This document shows, piece after piece, positions 8,454 to 8,622 of a DNA stretch of 8,622 bases. The notes under the pieces are model-generated. The model was not told the origin of the DNA. It did not search any database and saw nothing but the letters and a program-made list of their open reading frames with translations. Numbering within the stretch: the first letter of the stretch is position 1; each line of letters starts with the position of its first letter. The position numbers and the translations under genes were made by a program. The stretch comes from an uncultured Pseudomonadota bacterium (GTDB lineage Bacteria; Pseudomonadota; Alphaproteobacteria; RUG11792). The stretch lies in NCBI GenBank assembly GCA_902796745.1, contig CADBQC010000017.1, positions 1-8,622 on the forward strand, given 5' to 3'.

Positions 8454-8622
8454 ATGGCGTATTCTGGACTAAATACAGTTTTAAGTTTGATGAAGGAACG
8501 GGTCAATCTATCTCAGATAGTGAGACAGGATGTTAACCTTCAGAAAAAAGGAAGAGAGTTCGTTGGTCACTGCCCTTTTCACAATGAAAAAACTGGATCC
8601 TTTTTCGTAAACGATGATAAAG
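8454..8622 (+). CDS. dnaG: DNA primase DnaG, N-terminal end (3' part outside window)
   Basis: Primase makes the RNA primers for DNA replication at the fork, working with the DnaB helicase. Only 56 codons are present. They include LMKERVNLSQIV, the helical opening common to primases, then LQKKGREFVGHCPFHNEKT (29-47), which is the first half of the CHC2 zinc-binding domain with ligands C40 and H43, and SFFVND at 49-54, typical of alphaproteobacterial DnaG. The usual Pro of 'EKTPSF' is Gly48 here. ATG 8454 is preceded by AGAGGA at 8436-8441, 12 bases away, which is somewhat long; the alignment of the opening helix supports this start. The remaining zinc ligands and the Toprim domain are beyond the window. 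Confidence 0.93.
   Translation, partial: MAYSGLNTVLSLMKERVNLSQIVRQDVNLQKKGREFVGHCPFHNEKTGSFFVNDDK

Overview
This window is an AT-rich stretch, with every protein gene I could identify with confidence on the + strand, from a Gram-negative bacterium that is most probably a low-GC alphaproteobacterium. The evidence is the GroEL sequence (alphaproteobacterial wording around the [15 protein letters not shown] segment and the [17 protein letters not shown] segment), the DnaG start (SFFVND after the first zinc ligands), and a CIRCE operator before groES. I cannot name the genus. An intracellular or host-associated low-GC alpha lineage (for example Holosporales-like) is a guess from base composition and gene style only.

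Region 1 (1-5065) looks like one transcription unit of four tightly packed genes: the C-terminal part of a family 3 solute-binding protein, a membrane-bound class III nucleotide cyclase with a periplasmic dCache sensor, a DAACS/SDF-type carboxylate or amino-acid symporter, and a DUF1015 protein. The junctions are a 4-base overlap, a 4-base gap and a 10-base overlap, so translation is probably coupled. The cyclase sensor carries the spaced residues expected of an amino-acid-binding dCache domain. The simplest reading is an amino-acid sensing, uptake and cAMP signalling cassette. Two members deviate at key positions: the cyclase lacks the usual transition-state Asn and Arg, and the symporter lacks the usual NMDGT sodium motif. 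This cassette is the most interesting part of the window.

Region 2 (5066-5711) is a thymidine kinase gene of the enterobacterial TdK type, with a likely extended -10 promoter of its own.

Region 3 (5712-7773) is a classic groES-groEL heat-shock operon: an A/T tract, a sigma70-like promoter, a CIRCE operator whose loop contains the groES ribosome binding site, the two chaperonin genes, and a hairpin terminator.

Region 4 (7774-8453) is a 680-base stretch with no recognisable gene. It holds an unusually long open frame without an early start codon, whose 3' end is a possible 39-codon gene with a good ribosome binding site, and short minus-strand frames that may be decayed coding DNA. It ends with a weak promoter candidate for dnaG.

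Region 5 (8454-8622) is the first 56 codons of dnaG, the replication primase, cut by the window edge.
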